DNA from: CAWJFP01 sp963842155
Lineage (GTDB): Bacteria > Pseudomonadota > Alphaproteobacteria > JACZXZ01
Direction of reading: 5' to 3'
Length of the DNA: 36,685 nt
NCBI GenBank assembly: GCA_963842155.1
Contig: CAWJFP010000010.1
Location: 1-36,685 of the forward strand
The translations under genes were made by a program, and so were the position numbers. Position 1 is the stretch's first letter, and the number at the start of each line of letters is the position of its first letter. The notes below the pieces were generated by a model. That model worked only from the letters and a program-made list of their open reading frames with translations. It had not been told where the DNA came from and did no database searches. This document shows, piece by piece, positions 8,489-17,806 of this stretch.

Positions 8489-9232
8489 ATGTCGTCGCGC
8501 CACAGGATAATGCTGGTGCTGCCCGCCATGCTGGCGGGGGCACTCGCGGCGAGCGGCTGCTCGTCCGAGGACATTGCCGGAACTCCCGATCTGGCGCGCT
8601 GGTCTCCGACCGAAGCGACCCACGAGAACAGGGTGGAGTTCGTGACGCTGAACCATGCGGTTCGCTTCGATACCAATTCCGTCAAGCTCGCGCCCGGCGA
8701 AGCGGCTGCGTTGCAGCAGTTTCTGGCGCAGATCCAGCTCAGCTACGGCGATCAGGTCACCATCGAGACAGCGCCGCATTATGGCGTGGTGTCGTCGGAT
8801 TCGCTGGCCTCGCGGCGCGCCGACGCGCTTTCGATCATCGTTCACAACTTCAACGTCGGCGTCGCTGCCAACCGGCGCATATCGGAGAAGATGGCCGGCC
8901 GTCGCGACGAGCTCGGCATCGTCGTCGGCCGCTATGTCGTGAGCACGCCGGCATGCCCGGATTGGCGCAAGCCCGAAGGCGACGACTATACGAACGAGCC
9001 TTCGAGCAACTACGGCTGCGCCGTCGAGACCAATCTCGGCCTGATGGTCGCCAACCCCGGCGATCTGCTTCATGGAACGACGACCGGCACCGCGGACGGC
9101 GAGTTCTCCGCGCGCGCGGTCGAGCAGTATCGCAAAGGCATGCTCGCCAAATCGCTTTCGCCCGAGCTCTCCGGCGCCGTCGCCGGCGCGCCCCAGGGCG
9201 GCGGCGGCATCGGCACCACCAGCGGTCAGTGA
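8489..9232 (+). CDS. cpaD: Tad pilus assembly lipoprotein CpaD
   Basis: A 247-residue lipoprotein thought to support the CpaC secretin in the outer membrane. The start is fixed by a purine-rich GAAGGAGGGG about 10 nt upstream. A signal peptide ends in a lipobox LAASGC (Cys about residue 24). The CpaD family block NYGCAVETNLGLMVANPGDL lies around residue 170-190. An OmpA-like stretch (RFDTNSVKLAPGEAAALQQF) precedes it, as is usual in this family. The 21-nt gap to cpaC and 7-nt gap to cpaE indicate one operon. Confidence 0.92.
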   Translation: MSSRHRIMLVLPAMLAGALAASGCSSEDIAGTPDLARWSPTEATHENRVEFVTLNHAVRFDTNSVKLAPGEAAALQQFLAQIQLSYGDQVTIETAPHYGVVSSDSLASRRADALSIIVHNFNVGVAANRRISEKMAGRRDELGIVVGRYVVSTPACPDWRKPEGDDYTNEPSSNYGCAVETNLGLMVANPGDLLHGTTTGTADGEFSARAVEQYRKGMLAKSLSPELSGAVAGAPQGGGGIGTTSGQ

Positions 9233-9239
9233 GGTAGCA

Positions 9240-10487
9240 ATGAACGCGGTAGCTCCCCTTCTGGCGAACGCGCCCGGCCAACACAGCGAGCCGCATGACG
9301 ACGCGCTTGCCGCCTTCGTCCGCGACGAGCCGACCCGCGAGGCGCTCGCGCTCGCGATCGGCATCGATTGGCCCGGCGCGACGATCATGTCCGGCGGCCT
9401 AGCCGATGCGATCGAGCATCTCGTGCGCGACCCCTCGGCGCCTTTTCTCATCGTCGACATCTCGGGCGTGCCCGATCCCTTGGCGGCGCTCGACAGGCTC
9501 GCCGATGTCTGCGCCCCCGGCACCTGCCTCATGCTGATCGGCGACATCAACGACGTGACGCTTTACCGCTCGCTGCGCGGGGCGGGCGTCGCCGACTATC
9601 TTGTCAAGCCGGTGAGCGCGGACGGATTGCGCGCCTCGCTCACTGCCGCCAGGCGGCGCGACGTATCGCTCGACGTGCAGAAGCCGGCCGGCGCCAACGG
9701 TAAGATCCTCGCCATGGTCGGGACGCGCGGCGGCGTCGGGGTGACCACCGCCGCGATCACGCTCGCCTGGTTTTTCGCCAACGAGCAGAATCGGCGCACC
9801 ATGCTGGTGGATCTCGACCTCCATTGCGGCTCCGCCGCGCTGGCGCTCGACGCCGAAGCCAGTCACGGGCTTTGCGAGGCGCTCGAGACGCCGAACCGCA
9901 TCGACAGCCTCTTTGTTTCCAGCGCGGCGTCCCCCGTCGGCGAAAATCTCTACCTCCTGAGCTCGGAGGAGCCCTTCGATCAAGCGACGGTGGTTCGCCC
10001 TGGCGCCATCGAGCGACTGGTCGGCGAGCTGCGGCGGGACTTCGCGCGTATCGTTCTCGATATTCCACGCATGGACCCCGAGCTCGTGCGCCAGGCCTTC
10101 TCGGAGTCGCATAGCATCATCATCGTCACCGATCTCTCCCTCGTCGGCTTGCGCGAGGCGGGGCGGCTAATCGGGCTGGCCAAGGTCGCGGCGCCCTCCG
10201 TCAAGCCGATGGTCGTGGCCAGCCGCGTCGGCTCGGCGCGCAAGGGGATGGTGCCGGCGGCGGAGTTCCAGAAATCGATCGGGCAAAGCTTCGCCGCGAT
10301 CATTCCCGAAGACGACCGCGCCGTTCCGCTGGCATTGAACGCCGGCAAGCCGCTGCCGGTGGTGGCCAAGGGAAGCAAGGCGGTTCTGGCGCTTCGTCAG
10401 CTCGCGACCCATGTCGGCGATCCGGCGGTCGCCAAGCCCAGCTTGATGAACCGCCTGTTCGGCGGCGTCCAAAAGGCGAAGAAGTAA
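9240..10487 (+). CDS. cpaE: Tad pilus assembly ATPase-like protein CpaE (TadZ)
   Basis: A 415-residue localisation factor of the MinD/ParA family that places the Tad machine, often at a pole. Residues 1 to about 140 form a response-receiver-like domain (LIVDISGVPDP, LMLIGDINDV, VADYLVKPVSADGL). The P-loop domain starts near 157 with GTRGGVGVTT. The usual KGGxGKTT is altered: both lysines of the deviant Walker A are absent (R and V instead), which is common in CpaE proteins and suggests weak or no ATP hydrolysis. The ATG at 9240 follows the cpaD stop by 7 nt with GAGG just upstream. The same frame is open further upstream, but that part lies inside cpaD. Confidence 0.92.
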   Translation: MNAVAPLLANAPGQHSEPHDDALAAFVRDEPTREALALAIGIDWPGATIMSGGLADAIEHLVRDPSAPFLIVDISGVPDPLAALDRLADVCAPGTCLMLIGDINDVTLYRSLRGAGVADYLVKPVSADGLRASLTAARRRDVSLDVQKPAGANGKILAMVGTRGGVGVTTAAITLAWFFANEQNRRTMLVDLDLHCGSAALALDAEASHGLCEALETPNRIDSLFVSSAASPVGENLYLLSSEEPFDQATVVRPGAIERLVGELRRDFARIVLDIPRMDPELVRQAFSESHSIIIVTDLSLVGLREAGRLIGLAKVAAPSVKPMVVASRVGSARKGMVPAAEFQKSIGQSFAAIIPEDDRAVPLALNAGKPLPVVAKGSKAVLALRQLATHVGDPAVAKPSLMNRLFGGVQKAKK

Positions 10488-10488
10488 C

Positions 10489-12135
10489 ATGGCGAACTTT
10501 GGCCGACGTTCCGACGACAGCAGCCGGGGCCCGCGTCTCGTCGTCCTAGGCACGCAGGCGACGGAGCCGGAGGCGGCACCGAGCCCGGCACAGCCCGCGG
10601 CCCCCGCCGCGCCGAACCTGAGCGGCTATTCCGCCTGGGTCCACGCGACGCGGGCTCAGCTCACGCCCTTCGTGAAGGAGCGCATTCCGACCGAGGAGGC
10701 GGACCAGCTCGGCCGCAGCAGCATCGCCGGTCGCATCACGACGCTCGTCGACGAGTATATCGCCAAGGAGAAACTCACCGTCGATCCGGTCGAGCGGCGC
10801 AACCTCGTGACCGCGCTGACCAACGACTTCATGCCGAAGGAGACGGCGGCGCGCGCCGCGACGCTCGACGCGCAGCGCGGCCCGATCGACCTCGCCAAGG
10901 AGCAGATCCAACCCAAACTCCTGGCGCGCCTCGACGTCATGGCCGCCTCGACGCTGCCGCGCGAAGAGCTCGGCCGGCAGATCGCCGAGCTCGTCTCGGA
11001 GATCCTGCTCGAGGAGAAGCTGCAGCTCAACAGCATCGAGCAGCGCGATCTCATCACCAAGCTGCTGAACGACATGCTCGGCCTCGGACCGCTCGAGCCG
11101 CTGCTCGAGGACGACGCCATCACAGACATCCTGGTGAACGGGCCGAACAAGGTCTATGTGGAACGCGCCGGCAAGCTCGAGCTCACCCCCGTCACCTTCC
11201 GCGACCACGCGCATGTCATGAACATCGCGACGCGCATCGTCTCGCGCGTGGGGCGCCGGGTGGACGAGACCCTGCCGCTCTGCGATGCGCGCCTCCACGA
11301 CGGCAGCCGCGTGAACATCATCATTCCGCCGCTCGCCATCGACGGTCCGAGCATCTCGATTCGCAAGTTCTCGAAGAAGCGGATCACGCTCGACGTCATG
11401 GCGCGGCAGAACAATCTGTCGCCCCAGATGGCGACCGTCCTCAAGATCGCCGGCCGCTCGCGGCTCAACATCCTGATCTCGGGCGGCACGGGCTCGGGCA
11501 AGACCACCTTGCTCAACGCCATCAGCCAGCTCATCGATCCGGGCGAGCGCATCGTCACCATCGAGGACGCGGCCGAGCTGCAGCTGCAGCAACCCCACGT
11601 CATCCGGCTCGAGACGCGGACCGCAAACCTCGAAGGCGACGGCGAGATCGCCATGCGCGACCTGCTCAAGAACTCGCTGCGCATGCGTCCCGACCGCATC
11701 ATCCTCGGCGAGGTGCGCGGCGCCGAGGCCGTCGACATGCTGCAGGCCATGAATACCGGCCACGAGGGCTCGCTCGGCACCATCCACGCCAACCGCCCGC
11801 GCGAGGCGCTGACCCGGCTCGAGAACATGGTGGGCCTGGCCGGCATCCATCTGCCTTCCAAGGCCGTGCGGACGCAGATCGCCGCCGCGCTCGACATGAT
11901 CATTCAGGTAAGCCGCATGCGCGACGGCGTCCGCCGCATCACCCACATCATGGAGGTGGTCGGCATGGAAGGCGACATCGTCACCACCCAGGATCTCTTT
12001 ATTTACGAGGTCGAGGGCGAGGATTCCAACGGCCGGCTGCGCGGGGTATACCGCTATTCCGGCCTGCGGCCGCATTTCATGATCAAGGCCGCCTATTTCG
12101 GGCTCGACAAGGCGCTGCAGGAGGCCGTCGCATGA
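10489..12135 (+). CDS. cpaF: Tad secretion ATPase CpaF (TadA)
   Basis: Hexameric VirB11/GspE-type ATPase that powers Flp pilus assembly. 548 residues. A low-complexity Pro/Ala segment (about 20-40) and a helical N-terminal domain precede the catalytic core. Walker A GGTGSGKTT is near residue 331-340. An Asp box (IVTIEDAAELQL) and the Walker B region RIILGEVRGAE follow near 400-410, then the His box (TGHEGSLGTIHANRP). The ATG lies one base after the cpaE stop, and the end overlaps tadB by four bases (ATGA), which implies translational coupling. Confidence 0.95.
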   Translation: MANFGRRSDDSSRGPRLVVLGTQATEPEAAPSPAQPAAPAAPNLSGYSAWVHATRAQLTPFVKERIPTEEADQLGRSSIAGRITTLVDEYIAKEKLTVDPVERRNLVTALTNDFMPKETAARAATLDAQRGPIDLAKEQIQPKLLARLDVMAASTLPREELGRQIAELVSEILLEEKLQLNSIEQRDLITKLLNDMLGLGPLEPLLEDDAITDILVNGPNKVYVERAGKLELTPVTFRDHAHVMNIATRIVSRVGRRVDETLPLCDARLHDGSRVNIIIPPLAIDGPSISIRKFSKKRITLDVMARQNNLSPQMATVLKIAGRSRLNILISGGTGSGKTTLLNAISQLIDPGERIVTIEDAAELQLQQPHVIRLETRTANLEGDGEIAMRDLLKNSLRMRPDRIILGEVRGAEAVDMLQAMNTGHEGSLGTIHANRPREALTRLENMVGLAGIHLPSKAVRTQIAAALDMIIQVSRMRDGVRRITHIMEVVGMEGDIVTTQDLFIYEVEGEDSNGRLRGVYRYSGLRPHFMIKAAYFGLDKALQEAVA

Positions 12136-13133
12136 GCGAGGCCGGCGGCGATCTCACCCTGATCGTCGTGCTGATCGGCATCGGCGCCGCAGTGGCCGTC
12201 GGGCTGATCATGCTGGCGATCTCGGCGATAATCAACAACAAGGGGAACCGACTGCAGCGCCGGTTCGAACGCGTGCGCGGCTCGCGCAAGGCATCGGCCA
12301 AGCAGGAGGCGGTGAGCGTCCGGCTCGACGTGAGCGACAGCTCGATCGCCAGCTTCGACAAGCTGCTCAAGCGCATCGTGCCGAACCCGGCGAACCTGCG
12401 CGAGCGGCTGGCCATGACGGGCCGCAAGATCGCGCTCGGCAAATATGTGCTGACGATGGTGGGGACCGCAATTGTGGCCTACGCGCTCATCGAGTTCTTC
12501 TTCGGGCTCAAGATGCTCGTCACCTTCGCCTTCGCCATCGCCATCGGTCTGTTCCTGCCGCATTTCGTGGTGGGCAGGATGATCAAGCGCAGGCTCAACC
12601 GCTTCACCGCGCTCTTTCCCGAGGCGATCGATCTCATCGTGCGGGGCCTGAAATCCGGCCTGCCGGTGCCCGAATCGATCAAGATCGTGGGCTCCGAGAT
12701 GCCCGACCCGATCGGCGTGGAATTCCGCCGCATCGGCGATTCCTTCGGCCTCGGCGTGACTTTGGAGCAGGCGCTCACCGGCGCGGCCAAGCGTATCGAC
12801 ACGGCGGAATTCAAGTTTTTCGTCATCAGCCTCTCGGTGCAGCGAGAGACTGGCGGCAACCTGACTGAAACGCTGGAAAATCTCGCGATCATTCTGCGCC
12901 GGCGCAAACAGATGAGGCTCAAGATCCGCGCGATGTCGTCGGAGGCGCGGGCAAGCGCCTACATCATCGGCGCGCTGCCCTTCATCATGTTCGGTCTGCT
13001 CATTTGGATGAACCCCGACTACGCGATGATGCTGGTGAAGGATCCGCGGGGCGAGATCATGCTCGCCGCCGCCTTGAGCTCGCTCGTCGGCGGCATCTTG
13101 GTCATGCTCAAAATGGCGAAGTTCGACGTATGA
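12132..13133 (+). CDS. tadB: Tad inner-membrane platform protein TadB
   Basis: A 333-residue T2SSF-type membrane protein that forms the platform with TadC. An N-terminal membrane helix (about 9-33) is followed by two helices near 105-145. A cytoplasmic T2SSF domain begins at FPEAIDLIVRGLKSGLPVPE and includes LSVQRETGGNLTETLENLA. Two further C-terminal helices end the protein (YIIGALPFIMFGLLIW and the last 25 residues). It overlaps cpaF by four bases and tadC by four bases (ATGA). Confidence 0.95.
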   Translation: MSEAGGDLTLIVVLIGIGAAVAVGLIMLAISAIINNKGNRLQRRFERVRGSRKASAKQEAVSVRLDVSDSSIASFDKLLKRIVPNPANLRERLAMTGRKIALGKYVLTMVGTAIVAYALIEFFFGLKMLVTFAFAIAIGLFLPHFVVGRMIKRRLNRFTALFPEAIDLIVRGLKSGLPVPESIKIVGSEMPDPIGVEFRRIGDSFGLGVTLEQALTGAAKRIDTAEFKFFVISLSVQRETGGNLTETLENLAIILRRRKQMRLKIRAMSSEARASAYIIGALPFIMFGLLIWMNPDYAMMLVKDPRGEIMLAAALSSLVGGILVMLKMAKFDV

Positions 13134-14106
13134 TGGACCTGCTCCCCACCCACCTTTCCCTCGACCTGGTGCTGTCGCTCTCGGCGGCGGCCGCGGCGTT
13201 CTTCGCGCTCCTCGCCATCTGGATCGCGCTCGTCGTGCGCGACCCGCTCAGCCATCGCGTCCGCGCGCTCGCCGAGCGCCGCACGGTGCTGCGACAGGCC
13301 AACCGACAGGTGATGCGCAACGCCACGCGCAGCGAGCTGCGCCAATCGGGCCTCTCGGCCATGCGCCAGGTGGTGGCGCGCTTCAACTTGATCAAGGGGA
13401 ACCAGCTCGAGAAGAGCTTCGGCAAGCTGACGCGCGCGGGCTACCGCTCCAAGGACGCCGTCGTCGTCTATCTGTTCGCCAAGGCGGTGCTGCCCTTTAT
13501 CGCGCTCGCCGGCGTGCTCCTCGTATTCGGCCTCACCGCCGAGCCGCTCGGGCCGACCATGAAGGTCTTCGTCATCATGTGCGGAGCGGTCGTCGGCCTC
13601 TACGGCGCCGATCTCTTCGTCAAGAACGTCGGCGACAAGCGCGTGAAGATCATGCGCAAGGGAGTGCCCGACGCGCTCGACCTGCTCGTCATTTGCGCCG
13701 AGGCGGGCTTGAGCCTAGACGCCGCGCTCACGCGCGTGGGTCGCGAGCTGCTCTCGGCCTGCCCGCCCTTGGCCGACGAGTTCGCGCTCTCCGCCCTGGA
13801 GCTCGGCTTCCTGCCGGACCGCCAGCAGGTGTTGCAGAACCTCATGAAGCGCACGGACATGTCGGAGATGCGCGCGCTCGTGAACGCGCTTCAGCAGAGC
13901 GAGCGCTACGGCACCTCGCTCGCCACCTCGCTCAGGGTGCTGGCGGCGGAATATCGCGACGAGCGCATGATGCGCGCCGAGGAAAAAGCGGCGCGTCTGC
14001 CCGCCACCATGACCGTGCCGATGATTCTCTCATCCTCCCCGCGCTCTTCATCGTGCTCGGCGGCCCAGCGGCGCTGCGGATCATCGACACCTTCTCCCAT
14101 ATGTGA
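13130..14106 (+). pseudogene. tadC: Tad inner-membrane platform protein TadC, one frameshift (probable sequencing error)
   Basis: Second T2SSF platform protein of the Tad system. Starts at the ATG overlapping the tadB stop. It has an N-terminal helix (about 8-30), paired helices near 115-165, and the T2SSF block DALDLLVICAEAGLSLDAAL with LVNALQQSERYGTSLATSLR. The frame breaks after ARLPATMTVPMIL. Restoring one T near 14029-14031 (CTCTC to CTCTTC) gives LFILPALFIVLGGPAALRI and a stop at 14106. That is the normal TadC C-terminal helix and yields 325 residues. Without the repair the frame runs on to 14464 with random sequence. I read it as functional with an assembly error. Confidence 0.9.
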
Positions 14107-14156
14107 GCGCCGGAAAGGACGGTTTGCGGCAAGAGCCGCAATGTCCGTCCCGGCGC
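14107..14156. terminator. Long inverted repeat between convergent tadC and tadD
   Basis: Starts immediately after the tadC stop. GCGCCG pairs with CGGCGC at the base. GGACGG pairs with CCGTCC, and TTGCGGC pairs with GCCGCAA around a short AAGA loop. There is no T-tract on either strand, so it may be a bidirectional or Rho-assisted barrier, or an mRNA 3'-end stabiliser. Confidence 0.5.
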
Positions 14157-14572
14157 GGACGCCGAGCGACCGGGCCTCCACCCGTACGCGGCGCCTCCCG
14201 TCTTATACCTCTCGAGCGAGCGCGCCCGCAGCGCTGAGGACGGCGTCGCCGGAAGGCAAAAGATGCCGCGCGAGTTGGAGAGGGGCCGCGTCGGCCCTCC
14301 AACGGATCGGCCAGCGCATCGCCCTTCGGGCCGGCGCAACGCGGGAATTGTCAAGTAGCGCCGTTGCGCGCACGACCGGCGCCGCCGTCGAGCACGGCTT
14401 GGAGCAGAGCGTCCCAGCCGCCACGTCCGATGCGCTCCTTGTTCATCCGGCCGCCCGCGATTGAGGGCGATCGAGACGAGGAGCCGCTGCCGCTCGGTGA
14501 AATTTGGTGTCGCGACGACTTGCAGGGATCAAGAAGCGCCGGATTGCACCGGGCGCCTGGCGCGTTCGCGGC
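14157..14572. other. Non-coding stretch between tadC hairpin and tadD
   Basis: GC-rich. No convincing gene. A 31-codon minus-strand frame (14351-14446, beginning MNKERIGRGGWDALLQ) is open, but it has no clear ribosome site and no known family. Confidence 0.35.
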
Positions 14573-16122
14573 CTACGACCGCACCCTGATGCAATCGACC
14601 TTGCGCTCGGCAAGACCGGAGCAAAGCTTGTCGGCCGCCTCGCGACTGTCGAGAGGGCCGATCAGCACGCGATAGACCAGCTCGTGGGAATCACGCAGCT
14701 CGAACTTGCGGATCTCGACGGGAGCGCCCTGCAGCAGGTCCTGCTCGTCCTTCGCCACCTTGTCGCGGTCGGCCTTGGCATTGTTCTCGATGCGGAAGGT
14801 GCCGATCTGGACCCAGCTCTTGCCGCGCATGCTGCCCGGCTTGGCTTCGGGGGTGGTGGTGTCGGGTGTCGCTGCGGCAGCGGCGGACGGCTCGGTCGCG
14901 GGCGCGCTCGTCGAGGGCGTCGCCTCGGACGGCGCGTTCGCAATCTGGGGCACGGCCGCCGCTTTCGCTTTCGCGCCGCGGTGCCGTTTCGCGTGCGGCG
15001 GCGTCTGCGTAGGTGCGGTCGCCTCCTGCATGGCCGGCGCCGGGGCGCTCGCGGCGGCTGTGCTCGGCTCGCTCGCCGGCGGGACCGCGGCGGCTTGAGC
15101 CGGCATCGGGGTCGAAGTCGCCTCCATCGCAGGAGCGGTCGGCGTCTGCCCGGCCATCGGCTGGGCAGGCGGCGGCGCGAGAGGAGCGCTTTGCACCGGC
15201 GGCACGGGGACGGCCGGTGGCACCAGACCCGGTCCGCCGGCGGTCGCGGTCGCCGCCATCGGCTTGGTCTTGCCGCCCGAGCCCGGATTCAGCAAGGCTT
15301 GGGCGCGCTCCTGCGGCGGCAGGCCGCGCAGCTCGGCGTAATTGGCGAGATTGCGCTGCACGGTCGCGTCGTCGAGATCGATGCGCGCGACCTCCGCCGC
15401 CTGGTCGGTGCGGCCGGCGAGAGCCAGCGCCAGCGCCAGGTTGGAGCGCTGGCGCGGGCCGGCGGCGGGATCGGTGGCGACCGACCGCAAGGTCGTGATC
15501 GCCGCGTCATATTCGCCGGCCAAGCGCCTCGGAGAGCCCCAGATTATTGCGCAGCAGGAGATCGTTCGGCGCCAAGGCGAGGCCCTGCTGATATGCCGCC
15601 TTGGCGGCCGCGAAGTCGCCCAGCAGATCCTCGGCGACGCCGATCCCGTCATAAGCGCGGGGATCGGGCGCGATGGCGATCGATTTATTGAAGTCCTCGA
15701 TCGCGCGCTGCGGCTGGTTCAGCGCGAGATGGGTCGAGCCCAGGCCACGAAGCGCTTCGGCGTTCTTGGCGTCGTGACCGAGCGCCTTATTGAAGGCCTC
15801 CGCCGCCTCGTTGGGCGAGCCGATCGCATTGAGCGCCTCGCCCAGCCCGACGAGCGCGCGCATGTTCGAGCCATCATCGGCGAGAACGCGGCGGTAAAGC
15901 GTGACCGCGCGCTGGAGATCGCCGTTGGCGCGCGCCCGGTCGGCGAAATCGAGCAAAGTATCGGTCTTCACCGCCCCGGATGGGGTGCTGGGCGTGTCGC
16001 GCCCGGCGACGAAGGTGCCGATTTCCACCCAGCGTATCGCATCCCCCCAGCATCAAGGCGCATAGCGCCGTGCTCAGCAGGGCAACTCGGCCGGCGAGCC
16101 GGCGGGCGGCCTTCTCATCCAT
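14573..16122 (-). pseudogene. tadD: TadD-like TPR lipoprotein with C-terminal SPOR domain, two frameshifts (probable sequencing errors)
   Basis: TadD is the outer-membrane TPR lipoprotein needed for Flp pili. The ATG at 16122 has AAGGAG upstream; the signal peptide ends in the lipobox LMLGGC. TPR repeats follow (ALVGLGEALNAIG, ALRGLGSTHLALNQPQRAIE, LLLRNNLGLSEAL). Then come a roughly 180-residue Pro/Ala-rich linker and a SPOR-type domain (WVQIGTFRIENNAKADRDK to the end) that should bind denuded peptidoglycan. Two shifts break the frame: near 16038-16045, just after the lipobox, and near 15521-15523, inside a TPR. Removing one base at each gives a single 515-residue protein. It faces the other tad genes, unlike the usual co-directional layout. 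Confidence 0.85.
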
Positions 16123-16392
16123 AGAGGTGGTCTCCTTCCCCATCGGCCTCGAACGATAAGCGGCTATCGTTACTAAAACGTAAAGACTCGTGGCCGCCAT
16201 TAAAAGATTTCTTGAGGATTCGACAGTCTAGAATCGCCGGCGCATGTATAACGTCGCGCACCCGGTTTTTCGCCCCTGGCGGCCGCGTCGCCGCGCAAAA
16301 ACGAATCGCAACCATGTTTTATTATACACCATTGGCCGGTGCGCGAATGATTTCCGCGAGCTGACAGCGGTTGGGATCGGGCGGCACGCGGC
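16123..16392. other. Divergent promoter region of tadD and the 2TM gene
   Basis: Locally AT-richer than the flanks (around 16160-16220 and 16310-16330), as expected for two divergent promoters. I could not assign -35/-10 pairs with confidence. Confidence 0.35.
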
Positions 16393-16851
16393 ATGAAGTC
16401 GCGCCGCCACTTCTTGAAATGTCGCGCTCCATGGGCTACGTCAACATCGGACGCGAACTCGTGGGGGCGAGTTCGGCCGACGGAGGAAGCGACGACAGGG
16501 CAGCAGATCAAGGGACGCGGCAGCGAGCCGGTGGAATTGGCGCCAGGGATCGGCGTACGCGAGGCCGCGCGGGAAGCCGAGCTCGAACGCTGGGCATGGC
16601 GGCGCGTCAAGGCGCTGCGCCTGTTCTACTCCCACCTCACCGTCTATGTCGTGCTCAACATCGTCATCCTGCTGATCGACGTCTCCACGCCCGGCGAGGT
16701 CTGGTTCTACAAGGTGCTGCTCGGCTGGGGCCTGCTGCTGGCCCTGCATGCGGCCTATACCTACGAGCTTCTGCCGTGGTCGAGCGACAATTGGGAGAGG
16801 CGCAAGGTGCAGGAGCTGGTCGACGAGGAGCGCACGCGGCGCCGGCCCTAA
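16393..16851 (+). CDS. 2TM-domain membrane protein
   Basis: The last 85 residues match the bacterial 2TM domain pattern. An amphipathic RVKALRLFYSHLTVY leads into a helix (VVLNIVILLIDVS), a short loop with Trp, and a second helix (GWGLLLALHAAYTYELL), then a charged WERRKVQELVDEER tail. Such domains are often fused to histidine kinases or stand alone; the function is unknown. The first 55 residues are low in conservation signals and the true start may be internal, since no strong ribosome site precedes 16393. Convergent with the dioxygenase gene, 34 nt apart. Confidence 0.75.
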   Translation: MKSRRHFLKCRAPWATSTSDANSWGRVRPTEEATTGQQIKGRGSEPVELAPGIGVREAAREAELERWAWRRVKALRLFYSHLTVYVVLNIVILLIDVSTPGEVWFYKVLLGWGLLLALHAAYTYELLPWSSDNWERRKVQELVDEERTRRRP

Positions 16852-16885
16852 CAGGGCCTCGATCGGCGCCGCACCGCTTCCCGCG

Positions 16886-17716
16886 TCATGCGGGCTTCAG
16901 AACGAAGTCGTACTCGACCGCCACTTCCTTTGCGTCGCCTTTGGGCTTGAAATCGACGACGAGCGAGCTCTTCACGCCGAATACCGGGTCGGCGTCGAGA
17001 TAGGGATCGGCACTGTCGAAGAGATGCGTCGTCACTGTCTCGAAGCCGGGCGCCGAGACCATGAAATGGACATGGCCCGGTCGAAACCAGGGGCGCCCGA
17101 CGGCTCGCAGCATCCGCCCTACCGGCCCGTCGTAAGGGATCGGATAGCTCGGCGGTCTGATGGTGCGGAACATGTAGTTTCCGTCGGCGTCGCTCCTCAA
17201 CCGACCGCGCAGGTTGAACAGATCCTGCTTCGGATCCTGCATGCTATATAGACCGTTCGAAGCGGCTTGCCAGATATCGAGGATGGCGCCCGCGATCGGC
17301 TTGCCCTCCATAGTCAGCACGCGGCCATGCATCGTGGCGGGCGTGCCCGGCGTGGCGCCCGCGATATTGGCTCCGTTCTCGATATCGGGGGCGCCTTCGA
17401 GATAGAACGGGCCGAGCACGGTCGGCTCGGTCGCGCCCGCGGGCTTCTTGTGATTGAGCGCCACCACCAGCATCGAGATCGCGAGCACGTCGGAGAGCAG
17501 GATGAATTCCTGTCGCTGGTCGTCGCATTTTTGCCCGGTAGCGGTCAGGAATTTGATGCCTTCCATCCATTCCGCCTCGGTAAGCTCGACATCGCGAACG
17601 AAGTCGTGTGCGTGACGGATGAGCGAGGTCATGATCCGCTTGAGCCGCGGATCACGGCAGTCCGCAAGCCGCGCGATGGTGCTCTCGGTCAGATTCGCTT
17701 CCGTGACGTTCCGCAT
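16886..17716 (-). CDS. Intradiol ring-cleavage dioxygenase, probably hydroxyquinol 1,2-dioxygenase
   Basis: Non-haem Fe(III) enzyme cleaving a 1,2-diol ring between the hydroxyls. 276 residues. The N-terminal catechol-dioxygenase helical dimerisation domain (about 20-95) is present. The iron ligands are visible: Tyr in NGLYSMQD, Tyr in PSYPIPYDGPVG, and two His in RPGHVHF. The motif EPTVLGPFYLEGAP is typical of the family. Catechol and hydroxyquinol enzymes are hard to separate by eye. The next gene upstream on the same strand is a maleylacetate reductase, which acts on the hydroxyquinol product, so hydroxyquinol (1,2,4-benzenetriol) is the likelier substrate. 90 nt separate the two genes. 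Confidence 0.88.
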   Translation of the reverse strand: MRNVTEANLTESTIARLADCRDPRLKRIMTSLIRHAHDFVRDVELTEAEWMEGIKFLTATGQKCDDQRQEFILLSDVLAISMLVVALNHKKPAGATEPTVLGPFYLEGAPDIENGANIAGATPGTPATMHGRVLTMEGKPIAGAILDIWQAASNGLYSMQDPKQDLFNLRGRLRSDADGNYMFRTIRPPSYPIPYDGPVGRMLRAVGRPWFRPGHVHFMVSAPGFETVTTHLFDSADPYLDADPVFGVKSSLVVDFKPKGDAKEVAVEYDFVLKPA

Positions 17717-17806
17717 CGACTCCTCCAGGCTCGGGCGGCGTGCCCGATATTCAAAATTCCATCATTCGCGCGCGACCCGGGGCGCGGAAGGCGGGCGAGC
17801 GGCGCC

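Noticed and set aside
7064..9550. An 828-codon open frame on the minus strand
   Set aside because: It is the antisense of cpaC, cpaD and the start of cpaE. GC-rich coding sequence keeps antisense frames open, and the translation has no domain.
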